Assembly: GCA_041687495.1 (NCBI GenBank)
Contig: JAWLBR010000059.1
Coordinates: 1 to 18,915 of the forward strand
Length of the DNA stretch: 18,915 nucleotides
Direction of reading: 5' to 3'
Source: JAWLBR01 sp041687495
Lineage (GTDB): Bacteria > Bacillota > Limnochordia > DTU087 > JAAYGB01
Shown in pieces: positions 8,101 through 15,589 of the stretch. The translations under genes were made by a program, and so were the position numbers. Each line of letters opens with the position of its first letter. Position 1 is the first letter of the stretch. The notes beneath the pieces are model-generated. The model had not been told where the DNA came from, did no database searches, and saw only the letters and a program-made list of their open reading frames with translations.

Positions 8101-8367
8101 GGTATCGGGGATCCCCAAAAGGCTGAAGCCGTCAAGGACATGCCGCTGTGGGTGTTCCATGCTGCCGATGACCCGGTAGTTCCGGTGTCCGGGTCTAGAG
8201 AGGTAGTTGCTGCACTTCAAGCCTTGGGGAGTAAAGTTAGATATACCGAATACGCCAAAGGAGAGGTGAGCCCACCACTGGCACCGGGTGCTCACGCCTC
8301 TTGGATACCGGCCTATGAAAATGAAGAGGCTATTGCATGGCTGCTTGCACAAAGGCGGAAGTCTTAA
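5188..8367 (+). CDS. Triple-domain esterase: two Ig-like/EstA-type units flanking a BD-FAE-like hydrolase
   Basis: This 1059-residue protein has three complete alpha/beta-hydrolase domains. Unit 1 has an Ig-like esterase N-domain (about 13-155) and a CE1/PHB-depolymerase-like hydrolase (156-391) with LHGAGERG, GISMGG (Ser279), Asp327 and His370. Unit 2 (about 425-685) is a BD-FAE/HSL-like esterase with HGGAYFFG (464-471), GTSAGG (Ser547), Asp623 and His657. Unit 3 repeats unit 1: Ig-like (686-835), hydrolase (836-1059) with LHGGGERG, GMSMGG (Ser947), Asp995 and His1036. Units 1 and 3 resemble the Thermotoga EstA type and are clearly paralogous. All three triads look intact, so three active sites are expected, probably removing acetyl, feruloyl or other acyl groups from carbohydrate. 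An in-frame stop at 5155 rules out a longer start, and no signal peptide is present, unlike many relatives. The GGAAGGGTGG site supports the ATG at 5188. Substrate unknown. Confidence 0.9.
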   Translation: MMLDGAASSTAPRAVDLITAVDGYGQKVVAIAIDYGVDVVDGLSKANFAVQALRTTKAGSEESQSRTITKVYSNAEAGKSASPTPGPYVIIELDPADANSATTYMDAKVGLTQEYELKYLVTQTSELQAVAGLRLQPCSFASTGRINLVVDDFQVLTYEAPSGKRMPYRLFVPKNYDPTKKYPLVMFLHGAGERGTDGNVQLEANAGAAIWAEDAEQAKRECLVVAPQCPPESSWTRRPARESTEITPTAELEMAYAILQETVGNYGVDQERVYLTGISMGGFGTWAMGIAYPKTFAALVPICGGGDPGKAATIADKPIWTFHHAGDPVVSVDMTRNIVRELEKRGDDLYYRPVLYTEYSVGDPITPSNHSSWIPAYRTEAMREWLFEQRLGVGVKKVRHISPNRALPDPPFKDNKIPYGFAVTDYIKEKHLDIRYTNAPDSQKLDIYLPNKGEGPYPVMMYIHGGAYFFGSKDMDDLQPVLYGLDRGYAVVSINYTLIDCTVGKEVMDQTVFPLALYQAKAAVRWIRANAPAYNFDPNKIAVLGTSAGGHLAGLVATTGHEPETEDLSMGNSRFSSAVQAGILAAAANRETPTSLCDCFSTKVENHVDSAGPPILLLHGTEDGAVPYQGSVQLAENLKAVLGEAKVELVSLPRAGHNNDPKFFANDFVDTKRVVYDFTDKVFGISTTRGFEVSRGAHLITEVTPVGEKVTAIAVEYPAAIGFTTVAKSSYTVETVTGREVRPRTVTRVYTNDEPALRATPRDGRYVIIELDATDINAGTTTHDAKERLTLRNNLDYRVVQCDDIYTTKGQRVFGSPGQITKASEIIQVVDDFWKLTYTARNGDILPYRLFQPMVEADKKYPLVLFLHGGGERGSDGTVQMIANRGGVVWAEPKHQQPNPAYVLAPQTPIEGSWTKEEVYSALLELLGYVKAKFPIDPDRIYVTGMSMGGVGTWNIIQENPKMFAAAMPICGIGDPQKAEAVKDMPLWVFHAADDPVVPVSGSREVVAALQALGSKVRYTEYAKGEVSPPLAPGAHASWIPAYENEEAIAWLLAQRRKS

Positions 8368-8421
8368 GTCAGCTATTATAGCCCAATCCGATCTGTTTGC
8401 AAGGCACATTCCGCAAGAATG

Positions 8422-8455
8422 AGAGCCCCAACCTCCAACTGGAGATTGAGGCTCT
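8422..8455. terminator. Hairpin between convergent genes (probable bidirectional terminator)
   Basis: AGAGCC-c-CAA-c-CTCC, loop AACT, then GGAG-a-TTG-a-GGCTCT gives a stem of about 13 bp with two mismatches. It is centred in the 122-nt gap between the esterase and the convergent heparinase-like gene. Neither side has a strong T-tract, so termination is likely but not certain. Confidence 0.55.
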
Positions 8456-8489
8456 TCCATCTGCTCATGATTACCTTGCTCCTAAGGGC

Positions 8490-11060
8490 TCAGGGCGAAC
8501 AGTAGTTGGTCACTACATTGCTGCTCCAGAGTTCATTTCCGTGATAGGAAATGAGCTGACCATTAATGCAGCTTACGTTGAGAACACGCCCCTCTTCATC
8601 CCGACGTAACCAAAGAAGCTGGCCATATCCACTTAACTCATCTCCACAGAGCTCAGTCGGGGCGTCATCGGACACAAGCAGCAGATCCTGGCCAAATTTG
8701 GTGTCAATAGTCAACTGCAAGCCGCGGTCTCCAGTAAGCCTAGCTACGTTGTAGTGTACTGACGGCTTTTCTGCTGAGGCAACGGGCACTAACAGGGTAA
8801 ACAATGAACATGGCAATTCCCGTCGGTAACAAAAGGAGATATCATGGGAAGGTTGATTGCCGTAAAGAGCCCACCATCCCTGTACCGTGGGCTCTATTAC
8901 TCCACAGTGGTGCTCGATATCGTCAACTTTTTGGAGAGACATAACTACAACGTTAGCCAGATCTTTCTCAGTAGTGTGAAAGCCTAACTTGCCTATGCTG
9001 AGGCCGATCGGATGTACTCCGCTCTTGCATGGCTGAGTAATCCGTGGGGCAGGGTGAAACCACTGCCTAATGGTTCTGTTCCCTCCAACGCCTCCCGTTA
9101 ATCGGTCTCGGAGCAGGTAGTAACTGTGTGCGGGGTGGAAAATGAACCTTTCGTGACATAGGGTGTGTTCATGCTCCAGCGGCCACTGATCTCGGCTGTG
9201 AGTTCCGATAGCGGTGAATCCATCTCTGTAGGCACCAGCGACAAAGGTGACTATCCCGTTTGCATACCATTGCGCGTCCGGGTCGGGGAATTGAGGAGAG
9301 CCGCCCAGTTGGTAGCGGCACTGCTCTTTGCCGTCTATAGTGATGCAGTTGTGGGCTCTAGTTCCCCGGTAGTACTTTTCAAAGCCATCCTTCCGGAATC
9401 GGTAAATTCCGGGATCACCGATTAGTGTGCGACCATGGGCATGCAGGATAAATGAGAGTTTATCTTCGTGTTGATGGTTGTGCCCAAAGTAACCGGCATC
9501 GAACAGTAAGTAGGGGCTGTTAGGCGTCCAGTTTTCTCGCATTATGTAGTATCCGGAATCTTCAAATGCCCAGGAAGTCGCCGTAGGTGCGGATCCCTGT
9601 CTGCCAGACGAAGCGATGTACCGCCATTCCGGCTTGTCCATTACCCCTAATGCCAGTTTAGCGCCCTGCGCGGCTGAACGAATGCGCGGCGGGGTATCCT
9701 GAATCGGCGGCAGTACACCATCTGGTTGTGATGCGTTGACAAATACATCTGCTATTTGGCCAAATGACTCGATCAACTCGTCCGGAACTTCCCGGCTCAT
9801 CTTCCTTGCCACTTGGAGAAAAGTGACCAAACCAGAAAACGGAAAGTAGTGGATGGTCGGCGAGCATTCATACTGCATGCCATCAGCTAAGAAGCATTCT
9901 TTGTTCACCCGCCTGAGACGTTCAACCCCGATTTGGTAGAAGTAATCGGCCACCGAAAACTCAGGAAACAGAGCTCCAGTGGTCGCCAAACCACAGCTTT
10001 CCACCTGAAACCAGTTGTGAAAACCACTAGCTTGGTTGGCCATCAGGTAAAGACCCTGCTCCAAGTAACGCCTTACTAAATCAAAGGCTACCTTGTCCCG
10101 TGCTATCTGGCAGCTATCGATAATGCTGAGAACCACTGGCCAATTCTGCCAGGAGCGCACTCCTGCTTCCAGCGTTCGCCATGGCCCAACTTTCCGCAGC
10201 GTCGCAGCAGGAGGATTTGCTTCATACCAACTGGCCCACAACTGCGAAAGTTTTTGAGCATAGCGCATGTCCCCAGTTTTTTGGTACGCCCGCGCTAGAA
10301 TGGCTAGGGCATCGTGGTTGTTTAGGCAGACATTAGTCTCCATATCATCCATCATGACGTGGGTCCAGTCAATGGGTTGAGCTAGTTTCAGATCTAGATC
10401 CATGTGGTGGGGAAAAGGGAACACATCACGCATAATGTCATCTGCTTTGCCATCGAGATAGTCAGCAATTGCTGCAGCATGTTCGAGGGGGATTCTCTCC
10501 GATAACGCAGCAAGCTGAATGTACCCACGTTTTGCCGCCTCATAATCGCCACGTTGAACACATTCACTAATACCGTCATACTTAGCATTATCGGATGTGA
10601 GCAGCGAAAACAATTGCTCGTCACTAAGACTAAATGTAAGCGGTTCTGCCTCTATCTGCTTTCCAGTGTAGTCTAGGTACCAGATTAGTACATCGGGTAA
10701 AATGGGGAGACCTTTATCTAGGGCAATTTGTACGCTGTGGATCAGAAGCGCCTTTCGCAAAAGGCACGACTCGTCATAGTGTGATGCCAGTCGACTCCAT
10801 CCACATAAACGCCAGATCCACGATTCTCGAGTATCTGTGAACAGAACCCCAGCCAAGGCTAGAACTCCTCCGCTAACTCCCCGTTGGTATGGAGAGAAAA
10901 AGCGCATTAACAGCTCCTGTATATCGCGGCGTACCGAGTCTACGGCTGGCAGATGGGCTTTGACTAATTCGTCGAGAATGTTAAGTAGGAATGGGTCGTA
11001 TTTGTCTTGTTGGCGCGCTTTGGTAACCATCTCTGACGTGACCATGAACTCCCGCTGCAT
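8490..11060 (-). CDS. Heparinase II/III-like polysaccharide lyase (no signal peptide)
   Basis: This 856-residue protein belongs to the heparinase II/III superfamily of uronate-containing polysaccharide lyases. An N-terminal extension (about 1-200) precedes an alpha-helical toroid domain (about 240-480) with WRTLEAGVRSW (294-304), FHNWFQVE (347-354), and DGMQYECSP (393-401) followed by H404. The beta-sandwich domain follows (about 500-856) with GHNHQHEDKLSF (526-537), GDPGIYRF (548-555) and RGTRAHN (565-571); these match the family's conserved His/Asp/Tyr sites for beta-elimination. No signal peptide is present, so it probably acts in the cytoplasm on imported oligosaccharides. The start ATG follows the dehydrogenase stop directly (TGAATG), with GGGGAG upstream. 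It is the last gene of the transport operon. Family is clear; substrate (alginate, heparinoid, pectic or other glycuronan) cannot be read from sequence. Confidence 0.88.
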   Translation of the reverse strand: MQREFMVTSEMVTKARQQDKYDPFLLNILDELVKAHLPAVDSVRRDIQELLMRFFSPYQRGVSGGVLALAGVLFTDTRESWIWRLCGWSRLASHYDESCLLRKALLIHSVQIALDKGLPILPDVLIWYLDYTGKQIEAEPLTFSLSDEQLFSLLTSDNAKYDGISECVQRGDYEAAKRGYIQLAALSERIPLEHAAAIADYLDGKADDIMRDVFPFPHHMDLDLKLAQPIDWTHVMMDDMETNVCLNNHDALAILARAYQKTGDMRYAQKLSQLWASWYEANPPAATLRKVGPWRTLEAGVRSWQNWPVVLSIIDSCQIARDKVAFDLVRRYLEQGLYLMANQASGFHNWFQVESCGLATTGALFPEFSVADYFYQIGVERLRRVNKECFLADGMQYECSPTIHYFPFSGLVTFLQVARKMSREVPDELIESFGQIADVFVNASQPDGVLPPIQDTPPRIRSAAQGAKLALGVMDKPEWRYIASSGRQGSAPTATSWAFEDSGYYIMRENWTPNSPYLLFDAGYFGHNHQHEDKLSFILHAHGRTLIGDPGIYRFRKDGFEKYYRGTRAHNCITIDGKEQCRYQLGGSPQFPDPDAQWYANGIVTFVAGAYRDGFTAIGTHSRDQWPLEHEHTLCHERFIFHPAHSYYLLRDRLTGGVGGNRTIRQWFHPAPRITQPCKSGVHPIGLSIGKLGFHTTEKDLANVVVMSLQKVDDIEHHCGVIEPTVQGWWALYGNQPSHDISFCYRRELPCSLFTLLVPVASAEKPSVHYNVARLTGDRGLQLTIDTKFGQDLLLVSDDAPTELCGDELSGYGQLLWLRRDEEGRVLNVSCINGQLISYHGNELWSSNVVTNYCSP

Positions 11061-12383
11061 TCAGCTCTCCCCTTCTTTCAAAAATGATTGCGAAATATCC
11101 TGTAAGCCGCGTAGATGCCAGGGCAAAGTGACTCCGCGTTCTACAAGGTGCAGATATGAGATGGTATCTCCTTTCTTCACGGGCTTGCCAAGCACAACTT
11201 GATTGCAAAGGCCGATGGGGAGCAAGTTGTGTTTGAATGCATCATGGGCGGTATAGGCAACTCCTCTGACCGTAGTTCCCCCCAGTCCATCTAGTACCTG
11301 ACCGGCGGAAAGATCCTGCTTTGCTGTCGCTACAACCTCAACTTGGCGAGTACATCCAGGCACTCCGGTGGGCGTGTGATATACCAGGGCTTGAAGGATT
11401 GACCAAGGAGTCTCTATTCCGCATAGATGGTGGGAGCGGTAGATGAGTGCTCGCTTTCCGTCTCTGCTCATGAGTGCTCCCTTGTTTCGCATAAGCCGAA
11501 GGACATGCGAATTAGATGAAGTTACGATCACAAAGACGCCATGGGCTAGCCGCCCATCTCCATTGGTTCCGTCTGAGTTTCGGCAGTTGACGAAGTCAAC
11601 TACACCTGTACTGCTGAGAATACCCCCATCTTTTCGCAGGGCGAACAGTTCCAATGCCTCTTCGGCAGTAGCCGTTGGCTTATGAAATCCAACGGTGTCT
11701 AAGGCTAGATCGCTCATATTGCAGATGGCTGCCATCTCGATCTGTGATTTACTCCCGTCAAGGTAGGCCACGTCAGACCAAGAAACACCGCCTGCGATTC
11801 TTTTCATGGCTTCTTGCTCTGAGTAAAGATATGTGCCTTTTCCAGCCATTACGATTTCTAATCCGATTGCCTTGGCCCATCGAACCAACGATGCAGTTAG
11901 ACTGGGTTGGTCACCATCGGCAGCGGTATAAACGACATCCATGCGTTGCGCCAAGTCAGCGAAATAGGTGCCCAGGAGCACATCCATTTCTACATTTACT
12001 TCAACCATATGTTTACCGCTAAGGATGGACTGGTACGCCAGTTGAGTTCCCGCCTCGATTGAGCCAGTGCAGTCAACAACAATTTGGACATTAGACTCAG
12101 CCACCAGCTCAATAGAGTTGGCTACAGCGACATGACCAAGCGCCAAAGCTTCGTTGATCTGACCGACGGTTTTTGCCCAGACAACCCTCGATTCGGCAAT
12201 GCCAGCTGCAGTAAGCGTCGCTCTTATCCTCTCTTCACTGCGATCGACGATCAATCCGTTGCGCAGTAAACGAATAGCCTCAAGCTGGCAGACTAGGCCG
12301 GCACCATACTCGCCCGCACCCACTATTGCGACAGCGGCTGGGTCTTTAGACAGTCGTTGTTCTATGCACTTATGAATTGACAT
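11061..12383 (-). CDS. COG4091-type NAD(P)-dependent dehydrogenase with C-terminal SAF domain
   Basis: This protein resembles the predicted homoserine dehydrogenase/SAF family (COG4091). A Rossmann motif AIVGAGEYGAG lies near residue 20 (G-A-G-E-Y-G), followed by VDCTGSIEAGT and GKHMVEVNVEMD, as in dehydrogenases whose substrate domain follows the nucleotide fold. The C-terminal 90 residues (from about VVATAKQDLSAGQ to ISYLHLV) form a SAF domain like that of sugar-acid dehydratases and sialate synthases. The frame opens at a TTG (12404), but the ATG at 12383-12381 has GGGGG with a 7-nt spacer, giving 440 residues. It lies between the transporter and the lyase, so it likely oxidises a sugar or sugar-acid product rather than homoserine (inference). 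No amino-acid pathway genes are nearby. Confidence 0.8.
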   Translation of the reverse strand: MSIHKCIEQRLSKDPAAVAIVGAGEYGAGLVCQLEAIRLLRNGLIVDRSEERIRATLTAAGIAESRVVWAKTVGQINEALALGHVAVANSIELVAESNVQIVVDCTGSIEAGTQLAYQSILSGKHMVEVNVEMDVLLGTYFADLAQRMDVVYTAADGDQPSLTASLVRWAKAIGLEIVMAGKGTYLYSEQEAMKRIAGGVSWSDVAYLDGSKSQIEMAAICNMSDLALDTVGFHKPTATAEEALELFALRKDGGILSSTGVVDFVNCRNSDGTNGDGRLAHGVFVIVTSSNSHVLRLMRNKGALMSRDGKRALIYRSHHLCGIETPWSILQALVYHTPTGVPGCTRQVEVVATAKQDLSAGQVLDGLGGTTVRGVAYTAHDAFKHNLLPIGLCNQVVLGKPVKKGDTISYLHLVERGVTLPWHLRGLQDISQSFLKEGES

Positions 12384-12431
12384 ATGCAAAACCCCCAAAC
12401 TCAACGTGTAGGTAGAAAATGCAGATTGCGC

Positions 12432-13439
12432 CTAAACTGAGGCGGTTAACGTTGTGGACTGCTCTTGATTAAGCAAACATGCTGAATAATGGTTCGGTCC
12501 GACTTCAACTAGCTGCGGCACTATTCTTGAGCATTCTGGCAAAGCCTGTGGACAGCGTGGATGGAACGCGCAGCCGGTTGGAGGGTTAATGGGACTGGGG
12601 ACCGTTCCTTCTAACTGCAGGCGCTTTCGGCTAACGGTGGGATCTGGTATTGGAATTGCAGCCAACAAGGCCTGGGTATACGGGTGGTTGGGATTGCGAT
12701 AGAGATCCTTGGCGTCATTCATCTCTACGATCCGGCCCAGGTACATTACAGCAATACGGTCGCTCATGTGTTTCACAACGCTGAGGTCGTGGGCAATAAA
12801 TAGATATGTTAGATTAAACTCCTTCTGGAGCTTTTTTAGGAGATTAATTATTTGTGCTTGGATAGACACGTCAAGGGCCGAGACTGGTTCGTCACAGATG
12901 ATCAGCTTGGGGTTCACAGCGATAGCTCGAGCAATACCAATGCGCTGCCGCTGCCCACCGCTAAACTCATTGGGATAACGATTGGCGTAGGAGGGGTTGA
13001 GTCCTACAACCTCCAGCAGTTCCCGCACCCGTTGGCGGATGTCTCTCGGCTTTAGCGCAGTGTGAACCGTAAACGGTTCAGCAATGATGTCATTAACGCT
13101 CATGCGCGGATTCAGCGCACTATGGGGATCTTGAAAAATAATCTTGATGTCGCGGCGGATCTGTTTCAGTTGCTGACCCTTGGCCTTGAAAACATCGGTT
13201 CCTTCAAAAAGGACACTGCCGGAAGTAGGCTGTTCTAGCCGAATCATGATTTTGCCTGTAGTGGTCTTCCCACACCCACTTTCACCGACTAAGCCAAGGG
13301 TTTCCCCCCTGGCAATGGAGAAGTTGACTCCGTCAACAGCTCTCACGGCACCAACCTGACGGCTGAACACGACTCCACGGGTGATAGGATAGTGCTTGAC
13401 TAGACTGCGGACTTGTACCAAATCAAGACTCTGGCTCAT
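12432..13439 (-). CDS. Peptide-family ABC transporter ATPase (DppF/OppF type)
   Basis: This 335-residue ATPase energises the Dpp/Opp-type importer encoded upstream in the operon. Walker A is GESGCGKTT (52-60), the signature is FSGGQRQR (159-166), Walker B is LIICDEP (179-185), and the switch region is HDLSVVKHMSDRI. The C-terminal oligo_HPY domain has the usual PTGCAFHPRCP motif with further cysteines, a cluster linked to iron-sulfur binding in some relatives. The start ATG overlaps the previous stop by one base (TAATG), with GGAGGC as ribosome binding site, so it is translationally coupled to the partner ATPase. The signature sequence is the classical DppF/OppF form. The transporter is named by family; its cargo may be sugar rather than peptide. 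Confidence 0.93.
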   Translation of the reverse strand: MSQSLDLVQVRSLVKHYPITRGVVFSRQVGAVRAVDGVNFSIARGETLGLVGESGCGKTTTGKIMIRLEQPTSGSVLFEGTDVFKAKGQQLKQIRRDIKIIFQDPHSALNPRMSVNDIIAEPFTVHTALKPRDIRQRVRELLEVVGLNPSYANRYPNEFSGGQRQRIGIARAIAVNPKLIICDEPVSALDVSIQAQIINLLKKLQKEFNLTYLFIAHDLSVVKHMSDRIAVMYLGRIVEMNDAKDLYRNPNHPYTQALLAAIPIPDPTVSRKRLQLEGTVPSPINPPTGCAFHPRCPQALPECSRIVPQLVEVGPNHYSACLLNQEQSTTLTASV

Positions 13440-14404
13440 TATCTAGCCTCCTTCCAGCAGCGCACCCAATGGCCGCCACGGTTGAGTAATTCCGGCTCTT
13501 GGTGTTGGCAAATGTCCATCGCGAAATCGCAGCGGTTGTAAAAGCCGCACCCTCGGGGCTTGTCTTTTGGGTTAGGGACATTTCCGCGAATAGTGAATAA
13601 TTCCGGGACATCCTGGTCCAGCCGGGGAATTGACTGGAGTAGGCCTTTTGTATATGGATGAAGGGGAAACGCGAATATCTCAGTTGTCTTAGCGCGCTCG
13701 ACTATTTTTCCTAAGTACATAATGGCTATTTCGTCAGCGTTCTCGGCGACAACCCCCAAGTCATGAGTAATAAGTAAGATGGCCATTCCCATTTCCTTTT
13801 GCATGGCGTCTATCAGGGAGAGAATTTGCGCCTGCATAGTCACGTCCAGGGCGGTGGTTGGCTCGTCGGCGATAAGCAGCTTAGGGTTACAGGAAAGAGC
13901 CATTGCGATCATTACTCGCTGCTGCATGCCACCGCTTAGTTGATGGGGATAAGCTCCAGCCCGCTTTTCGGGTGTAGATATCCCTACTCGGTCTAGCATT
14001 TTGAGGGTTCGCTCATATGCTTGCTCTTTGGTGACGGTTTGGTGAAGCATAATTGCTTCCATAATCTGATGTCCCACAGTGTATACAGGAGTAAGAGCGG
14101 TCATGGGCTCCTGAAAAATCATCGAAATTTTTCGCCCGCGGATTCGGCGCATTTCTTCATCGTTAAGGGTAAGTAGGTCCTCACCCTCGAATTGGAGCTT
14201 CTTGGCGGCAATTTTTCCTGAACCACCCACTAGGCGCAATAAGGAAAGAGAAGTAACAGACTTCCCGCATCCGGATTCACCGACTAGCCCGAATGTCATC
14301 CCGGAGTCAATTGCCAGGTCAACACCGTCAACAGCGGGTATGATGCCATCATCCGTATAGAAACTCGTTTTCAAGTCTTCAACTTCGAGTAGATGCCCAC
14401 TCAT
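13439..14404 (-). CDS. Peptide-family ABC transporter ATPase (DppD/OppD type)
   Basis: This is the second ATPase of the importer, 321 residues. Walker A is GESGCGKS (42-49), the signature is LSGGMQQR (156-163), Walker B is LLIADEP (176-182), and the H-loop is THDLGVV. The C-terminal oligo_HPY segment has PRGCGFYNRC and later cysteines (MDIC, VRCW). The LSGGMQQRVMIAMA form is typical of DppD/OppD, and it pairs with the DppF/OppF form as a heterodimer. The ATG is preceded by a run of nine G residues that also supplies the ribosome binding site. Its stop overlaps the next start by one base. Confidence 0.93.
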   Translation of the reverse strand: MSGHLLEVEDLKTSFYTDDGIIPAVDGVDLAIDSGMTFGLVGESGCGKSVTSLSLLRLVGGSGKIAAKKLQFEGEDLLTLNDEEMRRIRGRKISMIFQEPMTALTPVYTVGHQIMEAIMLHQTVTKEQAYERTLKMLDRVGISTPEKRAGAYPHQLSGGMQQRVMIAMALSCNPKLLIADEPTTALDVTMQAQILSLIDAMQKEMGMAILLITHDLGVVAENADEIAIMYLGKIVERAKTTEIFAFPLHPYTKGLLQSIPRLDQDVPELFTIRGNVPNPKDKPRGCGFYNRCDFAMDICQHQEPELLNRGGHWVRCWKEAR

Positions 14405-14411
14405 AAGGATT

Positions 14412-14420
14412 CCCCCCCCC
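14412..14420 (-). promoter_or_regulatory. G9 homopolymer serving as ribosome binding site
   Basis: On the minus strand, the permease stop TAG runs into nine consecutive G residues ending 7 nt before the DppD-type ATG. The run is the only Shine-Dalgarno candidate. Homopolymers of this length are prone to slippage, but length changes here would not alter a reading frame, because the run starts with the last base of the stop codon. Confidence 0.5.
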
Positions 14421-15574
14421 TAAGCCTTGTGCGACGTGTATGGATCTGCAGCATCTCGCAGCCCATCTCCAAGAGCATTGAATGCCAACACAATTACAAA
14501 AAGCGGTATAGTAGGCAGCATAAGCCACGGTGTAATCGCGATTGTGTTGATATTTTGTGCGTCTTGTAGCAGTACTCCCCAGCTCAACGCCGGAGCACGT
14601 AGGCCAATCCCTAAAAATGACAGAGAGGTTTCTCCGATGACCATTTTTGGAATGGCTATAGTAGCTACTACGATGATATGACTAATACAGTTTGGGAGTA
14701 AGTGCCTCAAAACGATTGTAAAGGTCGGAACTCCCATAGCTCGTGAAGCAGAGACAAAATCCCTTTCCTTCAACGAAAGAACGAGCCCACGTACCTGCCT
14801 TGCCAGTCCACCCCAATTGATCAAGGAGAGCAGCATCGTTATTGCAAAGAAGGTGGTGACAATTGACCAATGGCGTGGAATCGCTGCAGCAAGAGACATC
14901 CACAGAGGTATTGAGGGGAAGGACATAAGAATCTCAATAAATCGCTGAATTAAGGAATCCACTCTGCCACCAAGATAGCCAGAGATAATCCCAACTATCG
15001 TACCGACGACCAGACTAATCGCTACTCCAACTAATCCTACGGTCAGGGAGATTCGTCCGGCGTGGACAATGCGAGATAGCATACAGCGGCCTTGCCCGTC
15101 AGTTCCCAACGGGAAAATATCAACGTCAGGATTACCGAACAGATGAATGTCTGTTTCCCACACACCAAACAGGCGATAGGGAGTTGAGCGGACAAACAAG
15201 TATAAGAAGGCCTTTTTGTCCCTGTTCTCTGCATAAACTCTTCGTAAACTACGGGGATCGCGGGAGCTATCATACAGGTAGACAAATGGCCGAAGAGACC
15301 ATGAACCCTCGTTGTCAATGAAGTGGATTCGCATTGGCGGAGCTTCTATCATGCTCCTTGCACGATAGCCGGGGCTATGGGGGCTAATGAACTCGGGAAA
15401 GGCTACCATAGTTAGGTAAAACAATGCGACAACAATGAGAGACGCCATTGCCAATTTGTTTTTACTAAATCGGCGCCACACTAACTGCCAATATGATACT
15501 CCTGAATCACTATGACCCGTTGCACGCTTCGTCGTGTCCACGGAGGTAGGAGTTGGAGCACTTGGATCGGTCAT
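14420..15574 (-). CDS. Peptide-family ABC transporter permease (DppC/OppC type, large insertion)
   Basis: This inner-membrane permease forms the channel with the other permease. After a polar N-terminus, helix 1 (about 43-62) is followed by an unusually long extracytoplasmic stretch of about 110 residues (to about 170) before the core helices; ordinary DppC/OppC proteins are about 300 residues with a much shorter loop. The BPD core shows the EAA loop ASRAMGVPTFTIVLRHLLPN, then GETSLSFLGIGL and PSWG-like ALSWGVLL, all characteristic of DppC/OppC. A TTG at 15580 adds two residues, but the ATG at 15574-15572 with AAAGGAG at 8 nt is the better start (384 residues). It lies 15 nt after the first permease. 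Long-loop versions occur in Thermotoga-like and proteobacterial importers of large or sugar ligands (from memory, uncertain). Confidence 0.9.
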   Translation of the reverse strand: MTDPSAPTPTSVDTTKRATGHSDSGVSYWQLVWRRFSKNKLAMASLIVVALFYLTMVAFPEFISPHSPGYRARSMIEAPPMRIHFIDNEGSWSLRPFVYLYDSSRDPRSLRRVYAENRDKKAFLYLFVRSTPYRLFGVWETDIHLFGNPDVDIFPLGTDGQGRCMLSRIVHAGRISLTVGLVGVAISLVVGTIVGIISGYLGGRVDSLIQRFIEILMSFPSIPLWMSLAAAIPRHWSIVTTFFAITMLLSLINWGGLARQVRGLVLSLKERDFVSASRAMGVPTFTIVLRHLLPNCISHIIVVATIAIPKMVIGETSLSFLGIGLRAPALSWGVLLQDAQNINTIAITPWLMLPTIPLFVIVLAFNALGDGLRDAADPYTSHKA

Positions 15575-15589
15575 TGGCAAAACTCCTTT

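Noticed and set aside
8026..8460. 144-codon minus-strand frame
   Set aside because: It is antisense to the third esterase domain, with no family resemblance and no ribosome binding site.
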